Assembly (NCBI RefSeq): GCF_002911665.1
Contig: NZ_MTBP01000005.1
Span: forward strand, 1 to 64,000
Direction: 5' to 3'
DNA length: 64,000 nt
Source: Actinomadura rubteroloni
GTDB taxonomy: Bacteria; Actinomycetota; Actinomycetes; Streptosporangiales; Streptosporangiaceae
Under the pieces are notes generated by a model. The model saw nothing but the letters and a program-made list of their open reading frames with translations. It did not search any database and was not told the origin of the DNA. The number at the start of each line of letters is the position of its first letter. The stretch's first letter is position 1. Made by a program: the position numbers and the translations under genes. Below are positions 16,343-24,766 of this stretch, one piece after another.

Positions 16343-17821
16343 CTACCAGCTCGTCGCGAGCGGCATCCCCTCGGCGTAGCCCGCCGCGCCCTGCACGCCG
16401 ACGGTCGCGCGCTCGTGGAACTCCTCCAGCGTCCGCGCGCCCGCGTAGGTGAACGAGCTGCGCACGCCCGCCACGATCGCGTCCAGGAGGTCCTCGACGC
16501 CCGGCCGCGCCGGGTCCAGGAACATGCGGGACGCGGAGATGCCCTCCTCGAACAGCGCCTTGCGCGCCCGGTCGAACGGCGAGTCCTCGGCGGTGCGCAG
16601 CGCGACCGCCCGCGCCGACGCCATCCCGAAGCTCTCCTTGTAGAGCCGGCCGTCGGCCGCGCGCTGCAGGTCGCCCGGCGACTCGTAGGTGCCCGCGAAC
16701 CACGAGCCGACCATCACGTTGGACGCGCCCGCCGCGAGCGCCAGCGCCACGTCGCGCGGATGCCGCACGCCGCCGTCCGCCCACACGTGCCGGCCGAGCC
16801 GCCGCGCCTCGGCCGCGCACTCCAGCACGGCCGAGAACTGGGGGCGGCCCACGCCGGTCATCATCCGCGTCGTGCACATCGCGCCCGGCCCGACGCCGAC
16901 CTTGACGATGTCGGCGCCCGCCTCGACCAGGTCCCGGACGCCCTCGGCCGTCACCACGTTGCCCGCCGCGACCGGCACGGCCGGGTCCAGCTTCCGGATC
17001 GCCGCCAGCGCCGCCAGCATTTTCTCCTGGTGGCCGTGCGCGGTGTCGACGACGAGGACGTCCGCGCCCGCCTCCAGCAGCGCCGCCGCCTTGGCCGGGA
17101 CGTCGCCGTTCACGCCCACCGCCGCCGCGATCCGGAGCCGTCCGGCGTCGTCCACGGCCGGACGGTACAGGGTCGCGCGCAGAGCGCCGGTACGGGTCAG
17201 GAGCCCGGCGAGGTTCCCGGCGGCGTCCACGACGGGCGCCAGCCGGTGCCCGCCCCCGTGCAGCCGCGTGAACGCCTCGCGCGGGTCGATGCCGAGCGGC
17301 AGCGTCAGGACGTCGGAGGACATCACGGTGCGGAGCTGGGCGAAGCGGTCCACGCCCTGGCAGTCCGCGTCGGTCACCACGCCGACCGGGCGCTCGCCGT
17401 CCACCACGACGACGGCGTTGTGCGCCCGCTTGCCGAGCAGCGCCAGCGCCTCGCCGACGGTCTCGGTCGGCGACAGCCGCAGCGGCGTGTCCACGACGAG
17501 GTCACGCTGCTTCACCCACGCGACGACCTCGGCGACGACGTCCAGCGGGATGTCCTGCGGCAGCACGGCGATCCCGCCGCGCCGCGCGATCGTCTCGGCC
17601 ATCCGCCGCCCCGACACCGCCGTCATGTTCGCGACGACGATCGGGATCGTCGTGCCCGACCCGTCCCCGCTGGCGAGGTCGACCTCCAGCCGCGAGCCGA
17701 CCGCCGAGCGGCGGGGGACCATGAAGACGTCGTTGTAGGTGAGATCGTGAGCGGGACGCTCACCGTTCAGCAGACGCACGGCCGGACCACACACCAATCG
17801 GAGATCGAGGGTGTCTATCAC
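16343..17821 (-). CDS. guaB1: GuaB1 family IMP dehydrogenase-related protein (GMP reductase type)
   Basis: 492 residues from GTG 17821. The (beta/alpha)8 barrel is interrupted by a CBS pair (about 110-215). Key motifs are HDLTYNDVFMVPRRSAVGSR, VVDTAHGHQEKM, the catalytic-Cys loop GVGPGAMCTTRMMTGVGRPQ and SWFAGTYESPGD. Actinobacterial GuaB1 acts as a GMP reductase in purine salvage rather than as the main IMP dehydrogenase. GTG 17821 has AAGGAG 8 nt upstream; the family N terminus (RLLNGERPAHDLTYNDVF) fits GTG 17779, giving 478 residues. The first is better supported by the ribosome binding site, the second by family length. It is transcribed alone. Confidence 0.92.
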   Translation of the reverse strand: MIDTLDLRLVCGPAVRLLNGERPAHDLTYNDVFMVPRRSAVGSRLEVDLASGDGSGTTIPIVVANMTAVSGRRMAETIARRGGIAVLPQDIPLDVVAEVVAWVKQRDLVVDTPLRLSPTETVGEALALLGKRAHNAVVVVDGERPVGVVTDADCQGVDRFAQLRTVMSSDVLTLPLGIDPREAFTRLHGGGHRLAPVVDAAGNLAGLLTRTGALRATLYRPAVDDAGRLRIAAAVGVNGDVPAKAAALLEAGADVLVVDTAHGHQEKMLAALAAIRKLDPAVPVAAGNVVTAEGVRDLVEAGADIVKVGVGPGAMCTTRMMTGVGRPQFSAVLECAAEARRLGRHVWADGGVRHPRDVALALAAGASNVMVGSWFAGTYESPGDLQRAADGRLYKESFGMASARAVALRTAEDSPFDRARKALFEEGISASRMFLDPARPGVEDLLDAIVAGVRSSFTYAGARTLEEFHERATVGVQGAAGYAEGMPLATSW

Positions 17822-18425
17822 CTCACATTCTCCTTCATACCGGGACGTGCCGCCGACCACGCCCCCGGTTGCCCCCGGAGCGGGCGTCCGTCTGGCCGGT
17901 TCCGGAAGCGTGCCGCTGACCTGCGACGTTGCGAATCGCCTGCCCCGCAGGGGCTCCCAGAGGTGACGCCGGTCCCGACGTGCCGTTGACGGCTGGGTAA
18001 AGTCACCTCTTGACGTTCTTGGACGCTCGTTGCACTTTTCTTACATGTGCTTCGGGAGATCAAGGGTTCGCCATGGGCCGCCGCAGAGGAAGACCGGGAG
18101 TCGCGCATGCAGGTCACGCCGCAGGAACCTGCGCCGCGCGCACCCGCGCCGAGGGGGCGCCGCGGCCCGTCCGGTGACCGGGGCCACGCACCGGCGCGCG
18201 GGCCGCCCGGTCGCGCGCCCCCGGTGATCCTGTCTCGTTGCGCTCTCGCACCGGTCGGAACCGCGTCGGAAACGTCGTCCCCGAAGACGTGCGCCGACGC
18301 TTCGACGGCCGCGGGACACCCGAAACACGAGCAGGATCAATATTTGACGGGATACCGCCCGGAAATGGAATGATCTTGCAGTTACCAAAAAAACGATCTT
18401 TCTACGCATGTCGAGGAGGAGAGCC
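17822..18425. other. 604-nt intergenic region between guaB1 and the Lrp-type gene
   Basis: No convincing gene is seen. The ends are AT-richer than the middle. TTGACG occurs at 18010-18015 and at 18344-18349, but neither has a good -10 at the right distance. Just before the Lrp-type gene GATCTT is repeated at 18372-18377 and 18395-18400 (23 nt apart) around a run of seven A, a plausible site for Lrp-type autoregulation. Short open frames through the middle have no recognisable product. Confidence 0.4.
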
Positions 18426-19337
18426 GTGCTGGATGCGGTCGACGCCGTGCTCGTCCGCGAGCTCCAGCGGGATGGCAGGGCGACGTTCCAGGCGCTCGCC
18501 GACCGGGTCGGGCTGTCCCGGACGGCCGTGCGCGCGCGTGTGCAGAACCTTCTCGAAACCGAGGTCGTCCGCGTGGTGGGCATCGTGCACGCCGCGGTCG
18601 TGGGCGCCGAGGCCATCGGGCATGTGTCGGTCACCGTGGAGGGAGCCGCGCGCGAGGTCGCCGCGGCAGTCGCCGAACGTCCCGCCGTCAGCTTCGCCGC
18701 CCTCATCGCAGGGCCGTACGACCTCGTCGCGCAGGTCCGCACCCGCGACGACAACGCACTGGCGACCGAGATCGACCAGATCCGCGCCGTCCCCGGAGTC
18801 CGCTCCGCCGAGGTGTTCCGGTCGGTGGCCACCGTCCGGGACGCGCACGCCGTCGTCCGCGACCTCGGCGAGGTCACGCTCGACGACATCGACTGGCGGC
18901 TGCTCCAGGAGCTGCAGCGCGACGGACGCGCGCCCTACACCCGCCTCGCGGGCATCATCGGGCTGTCCCAGGCCGCGACGCGGGCCCGGGTGGTGCGGCT
19001 GATGCGGTCGGGCGTGATCCAGGTGACCGGCCTGGCCGACCCGCTCGCGCTCGGCGCCGCCGAGCAGGGCGGGTTCGGGCTGTCGATCACAGGGTCGCTG
19101 CGGCGCGCGGCCGAGGCGGTCGCCGAACTGGAGGGGGTGCGCTACCTCGCCACCGGCTTCGGCCGGTACGACGTGGTGGGGCTCGCCGAGGCGGCCTCCC
19201 GCGCCGAGCTGGTCGCCGTGTTGGACGCCGTCCGCTCGGTGCCCGGCGTGACGGTCCGGGAGTCCTGGCACCACCTGGACGTCGTCAAGGAGTCCTACGC
19301 GGTGGAGCTGCCCGAGAAGCCGCCGAACGGAATGTGA
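18426..19337 (+). CDS. Lrp/AsnC family regulator with duplicated HTH-RAM units
   Basis: 303 residues, twice the family size. Two complete Lrp modules lie in tandem: HTH 1 (DAVLVRELQRDGRATFQALA, SRTAVRARVQNL) with ligand-binding RAM domain 1, then HTH 2 (DDIDWRLLQELQRDGRAPY, SQAATRARVVRL) with RAM domain 2. Such double-Lrp proteins are common in actinomycetes and probably sense an amino acid or related metabolite. GTG 18426 was chosen because AGGAGG ends 7 nt before it; ATG 18408 overlaps that ribosome site. Its neighbours give no clear target. Repeated GATCTT elements upstream may be its own operator. Confidence 0.9.
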   Translation: MLDAVDAVLVRELQRDGRATFQALADRVGLSRTAVRARVQNLLETEVVRVVGIVHAAVVGAEAIGHVSVTVEGAAREVAAAVAERPAVSFAALIAGPYDLVAQVRTRDDNALATEIDQIRAVPGVRSAEVFRSVATVRDAHAVVRDLGEVTLDDIDWRLLQELQRDGRAPYTRLAGIIGLSQAATRARVVRLMRSGVIQVTGLADPLALGAAEQGGFGLSITGSLRRAAEAVAELEGVRYLATGFGRYDVVGLAEAASRAELVAVLDAVRSVPGVTVRESWHHLDVVKESYAVELPEKPPNGM

Positions 19338-19350
19338 GGGACGGACCCGG

Positions 19351-19384
19351 GGAGGCCGCTCACCGACGGCTGAGAGCGGCCTCC
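19351..19384. terminator. Convergent terminator overlapping the antiporter 3' end
   Basis: GGAGGCCGCTC (19351-19361) pairs with GAGCGGCCTCC (19374-19384), 11 bp. It lies between the convergent Lrp-type and antiporter genes; the right arm is within the last antiporter codons and the stop codon touches the left arm. Confidence 0.6.
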
Positions 19385-20964
19385 TCCAGGTCCAGTTCGT
19401 GCAGGACGCGGTTCAGCACCTCGTCGTCGATCCGCCGTTCGTCGCGCATCCGGACGAACGTGGCGCGCTCGGCCGCGAGCATCTCCAGCCGCAGCCTGCG
19501 GTAGGCGGCGCTCGGGACCTCGGCGCCGCCCTGCCCGGTGCCGCCGCCGAGCCGCTCCCACGCGCGGAGCTGCTGCTGCTCGGCGAGGCCGCGCAGGCGC
19601 TGCACGACGTCCTCGTCCAGCGGCTCCTCGCTCGCGTCCGCCAGCTCGTCCAGGCGCTCCAGCGCGGCGCGGGCGGCGGCGTGGTGCGCGCCCGCCTCGG
19701 CCACCGTGTCCTCGTAGCGCTCGCGCTCGCCGCCGATCCCCAGCCGGCGGATCAGCGCCGGGAACGTCACGCCCTGCACCAGCAGGGTCGCGAGGACGGT
19801 CGTGAACGTCAGGTACACGATCAGGTCGCGGCCGGGGAAGCGGGCGCCCGAGGAGTTCGCGAACGGGATCGCGAACGCCGCCGCGAGCGACACCACCCCG
19901 CGCATCCCCGCCCAGCCCACCACGACGTGGCTCCGCCATCCGGCGCGGCGCTGCACCTCCCGCTGGCGCTCCGACACCAGCGCCGGGCCGTACGTCGTCG
20001 CGAACACCCACACGAACCGGGCGGCGACCGTCGCGCCGAACACCGCGACCGCCCACCAGGCCAGCTCGCCCCAGCCCCGTCCCGACAGGCCCTGCACGAC
20101 GGGCGGGAGCTGCAGGCCGATGAGCAGGAACACCACCGACTCCAGCAGGAAGACGACGACCTTCCAGAACGACTGGCCGATCAGCCGCGTCGCCGCCGGG
20201 GACTCGGTGAACCGGTGCCCGAGGTACAGGCCGCTGACGACCACCGCGATCACGCCCGACGCCTCGACGACCTCGGCGATCAGGTAGGCGGCGAACGGCG
20301 CCACGACCGCGACGGTGTTCTCGACCAGCGGGTCCCGCACGCGCGTCCGCAGCCAGTGCAGCGGCGGGCCGAGCGCGAGGCCGACCACCGCGCCCGCGAC
20401 GGCCGCGAACGCGAACCGGCCGAGGCCCTCGGCGATCGAGAAGCCCGCGCCGACGGCCGCCGCCAGCGCGACCCGGAACAGCGTCAGCGCCGTCGCGTCG
20501 TTGAACAGGCTCTCGCCGACCAGGATCGTGACCGTCCGGCGCGGCAGCCCGAGCCGCTGCGCGACGCTCACCGCCGCGACCGCGTCCGGGGGCGCCACGA
20601 TCGCGCCGAGGACGAACGCCGACGCCAGCGGCAGCCCCGGGACGACCAGCCACGCCACGTAGCCCACGACGAGCGTCGTGAACAGGACCAGGCCCACCGA
20701 CAGCAGGCCGATCGGGCGCAGGTTCTCCCGCATGTTGTAGTACGAGCTCTGCCAGGCCGCCGAGAACAGCAGCGGCGGCAGGAACGCGTACAGGACGAAC
20801 TCGGGTTCCAGCCGGAACTCCGGGACGCCCGGCAGGTACGCGAGGGCGAGGCCGGCGACCACCAGCGCCAGCGGCGCGGCGATCCCGGCCCGCCGCGCGA
20901 ACCCCGCGACGACCAGCGCGGTCACGGGTACGGCGAGCAGCCAGAGTGCGTGTGTCGCTCCCAC
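19360..20964 (-). CDS. Na+/H+ antiporter, CPA1 family
   Basis: 534 residues. About twelve membrane segments fill residues 1-410, with the ion-binding core GAIVAPPDAVAAVSV and ILVGESLFNDATALTLF typical of CPA1 exchangers, and VGWAGMRGVVSLAAA later. A hydrophilic tail of roughly 110 residues with heptad-like charge patterns is probably cytoplasmic and regulatory. It exchanges Na+ (or another monovalent cation) for protons across the cell membrane, supporting pH and salt homeostasis. GTG 20964 is the first codon before the first membrane segment. It is followed 52 nt upstream by the UBP-type zinc finger gene on the same strand. Confidence 0.92.
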   Translation of the reverse strand: MGATHALWLLAVPVTALVVAGFARRAGIAAPLALVVAGLALAYLPGVPEFRLEPEFVLYAFLPPLLFSAAWQSSYYNMRENLRPIGLLSVGLVLFTTLVVGYVAWLVVPGLPLASAFVLGAIVAPPDAVAAVSVAQRLGLPRRTVTILVGESLFNDATALTLFRVALAAAVGAGFSIAEGLGRFAFAAVAGAVVGLALGPPLHWLRTRVRDPLVENTVAVVAPFAAYLIAEVVEASGVIAVVVSGLYLGHRFTESPAATRLIGQSFWKVVVFLLESVVFLLIGLQLPPVVQGLSGRGWGELAWWAVAVFGATVAARFVWVFATTYGPALVSERQREVQRRAGWRSHVVVGWAGMRGVVSLAAAFAIPFANSSGARFPGRDLIVYLTFTTVLATLLVQGVTFPALIRRLGIGGERERYEDTVAEAGAHHAAARAALERLDELADASEEPLDEDVVQRLRGLAEQQQLRAWERLGGGTGQGGAEVPSAAYRRLRLEMLAAERATFVRMRDERRIDDEVLNRVLHELDLEEAALSRR

Positions 20965-21016
20965 CAGCCGATCATGGCACGAACCGGGCGCGGCCCGGTC
21001 CGGCGGCCGGGCACGG

Positions 21017-21280
21017 TCAGACCAGGGTCTCGTCCACGAAGCACCAGCGCCAGTCCTCGCCCGGCTCGAACGAGCGCATGACGGGGTGCCCCTCCTTCTC
21101 GAAGTGCGCCGACGCGTGCCGTCGCGGCGAGGAGTCGCAGCAGCCGATGTGCCCGCACGTCAGGCAGAGGCGCAGATGGACCCAGCGGGTCCCCTCGGCC
21201 AGGCACTCCGCGCAGCCTTCGGGCGTCTGCGGCGCGGGCGTCTCGGCGGGCAGCTCCGCCAGGTGGTCGCAAGCGGTCAT
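21017..21280 (-). CDS. UBP-type zinc finger domain protein
   Basis: 87 residues forming a single ZnF-UBP domain: CDHLAEL, CAECLAEG, LRLCLTCGHIGCCDSS, RHASAHFEKEGHPVM and a final WRWCFVDE. All Cys/His zinc ligands expected for the fold appear present. In eukaryotes the domain binds the ubiquitin C terminus; in actinobacteria its partner is not known. It is a free-standing domain, on the same strand as the antiporter downstream and likely read together with it. Confidence 0.85.
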   Translation of the reverse strand: MTACDHLAELPAETPAPQTPEGCAECLAEGTRWVHLRLCLTCGHIGCCDSSPRRHASAHFEKEGHPVMRSFEPGEDWRWCFVDETLV

Positions 21281-21314
21281 ACGGGTATCGTCGCACGTCC
21301 CCGGCCGCGGACGA

Positions 21315-22349
21315 TCACCAGTGGTCGGGGCTGGCGGGCTCCTCGTCGGGCCGGCGCGAGCCGCCGAGCAGCCGCAGGTCCGACTCGACCATCATCGTCA
21401 CCAGTTCCTCGAACCCGACCTCGGGCTCCCAGCCGAGCTGCTCGCGGGCCTTCTTCGGGTCCGCGCACAGCAGGTCGACCTCGGCGGGACGGGTGTACTT
21501 GCCGTCCAGGACGACGTACCGCTCCCAGTCCAGGCCGGCCGTGCGGAACGCGAACTCCACGAGGTCGCGGACGGACCGGGTCCGCCCGGTGCCGATCACG
21601 TAGTCCTCGGGGGACTCCTGCGCGAGCATCATCCGCATCGCGCGCGCGTAGTCGCCCGCGAAGCCCCAGTCGCGCCGGGCGTCCAGGTTGCCGAGGCGCA
21701 GCTCGGCGGCCAGCCCCAGCTTGATCCGCGCGACGCCGAGCGACACCTTCCGGGTGACGAACTCGGCGCCCCGGCGCGGGGACTCGTGGTTGAACAGGAT
21801 CCCGCTCACCGCGAACATCCCGTACGACTCGCGGTAGTTCTGCGTGATGTAGTGCCCGTAGGTCTTCGCGACGCCGTACGGGCTGCGCGGATGGAACGGC
21901 GTCTTCTCGTTCTGCGGCGTCTCCCGGACCATGCCGAACATCTCCGAGGAGGACGCCTGGTAGAAGCGGATCTGCTCGCGGCCCGGCGTGCGGGACGCGC
22001 TGACGCCCGACACCACCCGGATGGCCTCCAGCGTCCGCAGGACGCCCATCCCGGTGACCTCGGCGGTCAGTTCCGCCTGCTGCCAGGACATGGGCACGTA
22101 GGAGATCGCGCCGAGGTTGTAGACCTCGTCGGGCTGGACCCGCTCGACCGCGGAGATCAGGCTGCCCTGGTCCAGGAGGTCGCCCGTCGTGATGCGGACG
22201 TCGCCGATGTGCTTGCGCAGCCGCGACACGTGCGGGTTGGCCTGACCCCGCACCAGACCCCACACCTCATACCCCTGCTCCAGCAGATGCTCGGCGAGGT
22301 ACGAGCCGTCCTGCCCGGTGATGCCGGTGATGAGTGCTCGCCTGGACAG
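21315..22349 (-). CDS. gmd: GDP-mannose 4,6-dehydratase, probable CTG start
   Basis: 344 residues of an extended SDR: Rossmann motif ALITGITGQDGSYLAE, catalytic SSSEMFG and YGVAKTYGHY (Tyr-x-x-x-Lys), then the substrate-binding NHESPRRG. It makes GDP-4-keto-6-deoxymannose for 6-deoxyhexose units of cell-surface glycans or natural products. The conserved N terminus is (M)SRRALITG, and AGGAGG lies 5 nt before a CTG at 22349. No ATG, GTG or TTG is available there, and the only upstream in-frame start is TTG 22406 without a ribosome site. I therefore chose CTG. A glycosyltransferase or epimerase partner is not adjacent. Confidence 0.9.
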   Translation of the reverse strand: MSRRALITGITGQDGSYLAEHLLEQGYEVWGLVRGQANPHVSRLRKHIGDVRITTGDLLDQGSLISAVERVQPDEVYNLGAISYVPMSWQQAELTAEVTGMGVLRTLEAIRVVSGVSASRTPGREQIRFYQASSSEMFGMVRETPQNEKTPFHPRSPYGVAKTYGHYITQNYRESYGMFAVSGILFNHESPRRGAEFVTRKVSLGVARIKLGLAAELRLGNLDARRDWGFAGDYARAMRMMLAQESPEDYVIGTGRTRSVRDLVEFAFRTAGLDWERYVVLDGKYTRPAEVDLLCADPKKAREQLGWEPEVGFEELVTMMVESDLRLLGGSRRPDEEPASPDHW

Positions 22350-22540
22350 CGGATCCTCCTGGCTGAATAGGTCAGACGACGGACCCGTACCGGACGAAAT
22401 CCGCAACGGGCATGAAACACGAGGTTAGCGACCCGGGGGCGATGCTGACGAGCGAGGGCGCCCGAATTGAACCGAATTTGCGTCGACCGGCCGGTGGTGG
22501 GCGCGTGGCGCGCCCCGGCGGGATGTGCGACCGTTCGGTC

Positions 22541-23386
22541 ATGCCTTCCGCCGAGACCGCCGCGCCGCTGCGCCCGAACGGCCGTCCGCTGCCCCGCCGC
22601 GCGGTGATGGCGGTGGTCAACCGCACCCCCGACTCCTTCTACGACCGGGGCGCGACGTACGCGTTCGAGGCCGCGCTGACGGCCGTGGACCGCGTCGTCG
22701 CCGCCGGGGCCGACATCGTGGACATCGGGGGCGTCCGGGCCGGGCCGGGGGAGGACGTGGACGCCGCCGAGGAGCGCCGCCGCGTCGTGGACCTCGTCGC
22801 GGCCGTCCGGGAGCGGCACCCGGGCGTCGTGCTCAGCGTGGACACCTGGCGGGCCGAGGTCGGCGCGGCCGTCGCCGCGGCCGGCGCGGACCTGATCAAC
22901 GACACCTGGGGCGGCGCGGACCCCGAGCTGGCCGCCGTCGCCGCCGAGTACGGCACCGGGCTCGTGTGCGCGCACCCGGGGACGCTGGAGCCCCGGATGC
23001 GCCCGCACCGGACGGCGTTCGACGACGTCGTCGCCGACGTCCTCGCCAAGGTCCTCGGGGAGGCCGAGCGGGCGCTCGCGCTCGGCGTGCCGCGCGACGG
23101 GATCGTCATCGACCCCGCGCACGACTTCGGGAAGAACACCCGCCACTCGCTGGAGATCACCCGGCGGCTCGGCGAGCTGACCGGGACGGGCTGGCCCGTC
23201 CTGGTCGCGGTGTCCAACAAGGACTTCGTGGGGGAGACGCTGGACCGTCCGGTGGACCGGCGCGGGCCGGGCACGACGGCCGTGCTCGCGCTGTCAGCCT
23301 GGCTCGGGGCGAGCGTGTTCCGCGTCCACGACGCCGCCGGGACGCGCCGGGCGCTGGCCGCCGTCGAGCGGCTCGCCCGAAACTGA
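22541..23386 (+). CDS. folP2: Dihydropteroate synthase-like protein, FolP2 type
   Basis: 281 residues of the pterin-binding TIM barrel. MAVVNRTPDSFYDRGATY, LSVDTWRAEV, LINDTWGG and IDPAHDFGKNT follow the second actinobacterial DHPS paralogue, whose mycobacterial version (FolP2) is reported to lack DHPS activity. NRTPDSFYD replaces the NVTPDSFSDGG of genuine DHPS. The start is ATG 22541; GTG 22505 and ATG 22523 are in frame upstream. In mycobacteria folP2 sits beside gpgS, whereas here gpgS is 33 kb away at 56133. The physiological role is uncertain. Confidence 0.85.
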   Translation: MPSAETAAPLRPNGRPLPRRAVMAVVNRTPDSFYDRGATYAFEAALTAVDRVVAAGADIVDIGGVRAGPGEDVDAAEERRRVVDLVAAVRERHPGVVLSVDTWRAEVGAAVAAAGADLINDTWGGADPELAAVAAEYGTGLVCAHPGTLEPRMRPHRTAFDDVVADVLAKVLGEAERALALGVPRDGIVIDPAHDFGKNTRHSLEITRRLGELTGTGWPVLVAVSNKDFVGETLDRPVDRRGPGTTAVLALSAWLGASVFRVHDAAGTRRALAAVERLARN

Positions 23387-23393
23387 CCGGGGA

Positions 23394-23954
23394 CTAGCCG
23401 GGGGCGGCGTGGCGCCGCCGCGCCCGGTAGGCCGCGACGTGCGTCCGGTTCCCGCAGGTGCGGCTGTCGCAGTAGCGGCGGCACCGGTTGCGCGACAGGT
23501 CCACGAGGACGCGCTCGCAGCCGGGCGCCGCGCACGCGCGCAGCCGGTCCAGCTCCCCGGCCGACACCACGAACGCCAGCGCCATCCCGCAGGCCGCCGC
23601 GACCCGGTCGCGCAGCGGGGCGCCCGGCGCGGAGAAGTGGACGTGCCAGTCGTGCCCGTCGTGGTCGGTGAGGTAGGGGCTCGCGCGCACCTCGGAGATC
23701 ACGGCGTTGACGAGCCGCGCCGCCGCAGGGACGTCGGGCGCCAGGAACACGGCGTGAAGGCCGTCGCGCAGGCGCCGCACGGCGGCCAGGTCGGCGTCGG
23801 CGGGCGGGACCGTGCCGCCGAGCCCGGTGCGGTCGGCGAAGGCGCGCAGCGCGGGCAGCCCGTCCAGCCGCTCCGCGCCGCACGCCGCCGGGCCGGTGTT
23901 GACGAGGTCGGCGGCGGCCGTGAGCGCGTGGACGGCGTCATGGGCGAAGACCAA
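23394..23954 (-). CDS. CGNR zinc-finger domain protein
   Basis: 186 residues. The N-terminal part is the ABATE-type helical domain (LVNTG, LRDGLHAVF) and the C-terminal part the CGNR zinc finger: RLRACAAPGCERVLVDLSRN, RRYCDSRTCGNR, with two CxxC-like pairs and the signature C-G-N-R. Such proteins are thought to be stress-linked transcription factors binding DNA through the finger. The TTG start has GGGAG 8 nt upstream and is the only suitable in-frame start. It is convergent with folP2 with a 7-nt gap. Confidence 0.85.
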   Translation of the reverse strand: MVFAHDAVHALTAAADLVNTGPAACGAERLDGLPALRAFADRTGLGGTVPPADADLAAVRRLRDGLHAVFLAPDVPAAARLVNAVISEVRASPYLTDHDGHDWHVHFSAPGAPLRDRVAAACGMALAFVVSAGELDRLRACAAPGCERVLVDLSRNRCRRYCDSRTCGNRTHVAAYRARRRHAAPG

Positions 23955-24017
23955 CGGGGGACTCCCGTCTCCGGGGGGCCGGGGGGTCCACAGCCTATGC
24001 GGCGCCCCCGCGGCCGG

Positions 24018-24590
24018 TCAGCGCGCGTAGTGCGGATCGGCCACCACGGGATAGAACGAGCCTTCGTGCTGGACGCGCATGGTGAGCGTCTGGCCCTCCA
24101 GCGCGTAGTCGGCCTTCACCGGGCGGAACATCGCGTCCGACGCCCACGGGTTGTACAGGCGCCCCACTGTCGCGCCGTACCGCAGGTGGACGATGTCGTA
24201 CCCGCCGGACGGCATCGCCTCCAGCGCGAGCCCGTCGGGAAGGGAGAGCGAGAACCGGAACTCCGTCGGGGCGTCCGGGCCGTGGATCACGGTCAGGAGG
24301 CGCACGCCGCCCACCGTCGTCTGCGCGAGCAGGTCGGTGTCGACGTCCACGCCCACGAACGCGCGCAGCGTCGGCCGCAGCACCTGCGCGACCGCGTCGC
24401 CGCCGACCGCGCCGAGGCCGATGTGGACCCGCTGCCCGTCCCGGGTCGGCACCCAGACGCCGTCGCGCGCCCGCTGCCCCCAGGCGACGTCCGGGTCCTC
24501 CTGCTCCTGGGGCTCGTTCCTGCCGCGTGCGACGAGCACGCGGGACGCCGCGCTCATCGCCGCGGCGGCCCCGTCCTGCGCGTGCCTCAT
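24018..24590 (-). CDS. Hypothetical protein
   Basis: 190 residues, no signal peptide and no membrane segment. The middle and C-terminal parts are beta-rich, ending in GSFYPVVADPHYAR. The VVADP ending is common at the C terminus of secreted actinobacterial proteins of unknown function, which suggests a related module. I do not recognise a named family. It is a single gene; an AT-rich stretch with TAAAGT about 110 nt upstream on the minus strand may be its promoter. Confidence 0.6.
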   Translation of the reverse strand: MRHAQDGAAAAMSAASRVLVARGRNEPQEQEDPDVAWGQRARDGVWVPTRDGQRVHIGLGAVGGDAVAQVLRPTLRAFVGVDVDTDLLAQTTVGGVRLLTVIHGPDAPTEFRFSLSLPDGLALEAMPSGGYDIVHLRYGATVGRLYNPWASDAMFRPVKADYALEGQTLTMRVQHEGSFYPVVADPHYAR

Positions 24591-24766
24591 GGCGGCCCCC
24601 TCGCCTTCCCGGCGCCACCGTCGCGCCGCCGACCCGATCCCGCGGGCGGGCCGCCGGACCGGCCCGGCCGACCCCGCGTTCCACCCGCGCGACGTTGGAC
24701 TTTACACCAGGTTTATCTGATTCCGGTGCAGGTCGCCCGGTGGTCGGGGCCGTCCGGCGCGGCCCG

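Noticed and set aside
18047..18373. Plus-strand open frame in the guaB1/Lrp gap
   Set aside because: No ribosome binding site, low-complexity Pro/Arg/Ala composition and no recognisable family.
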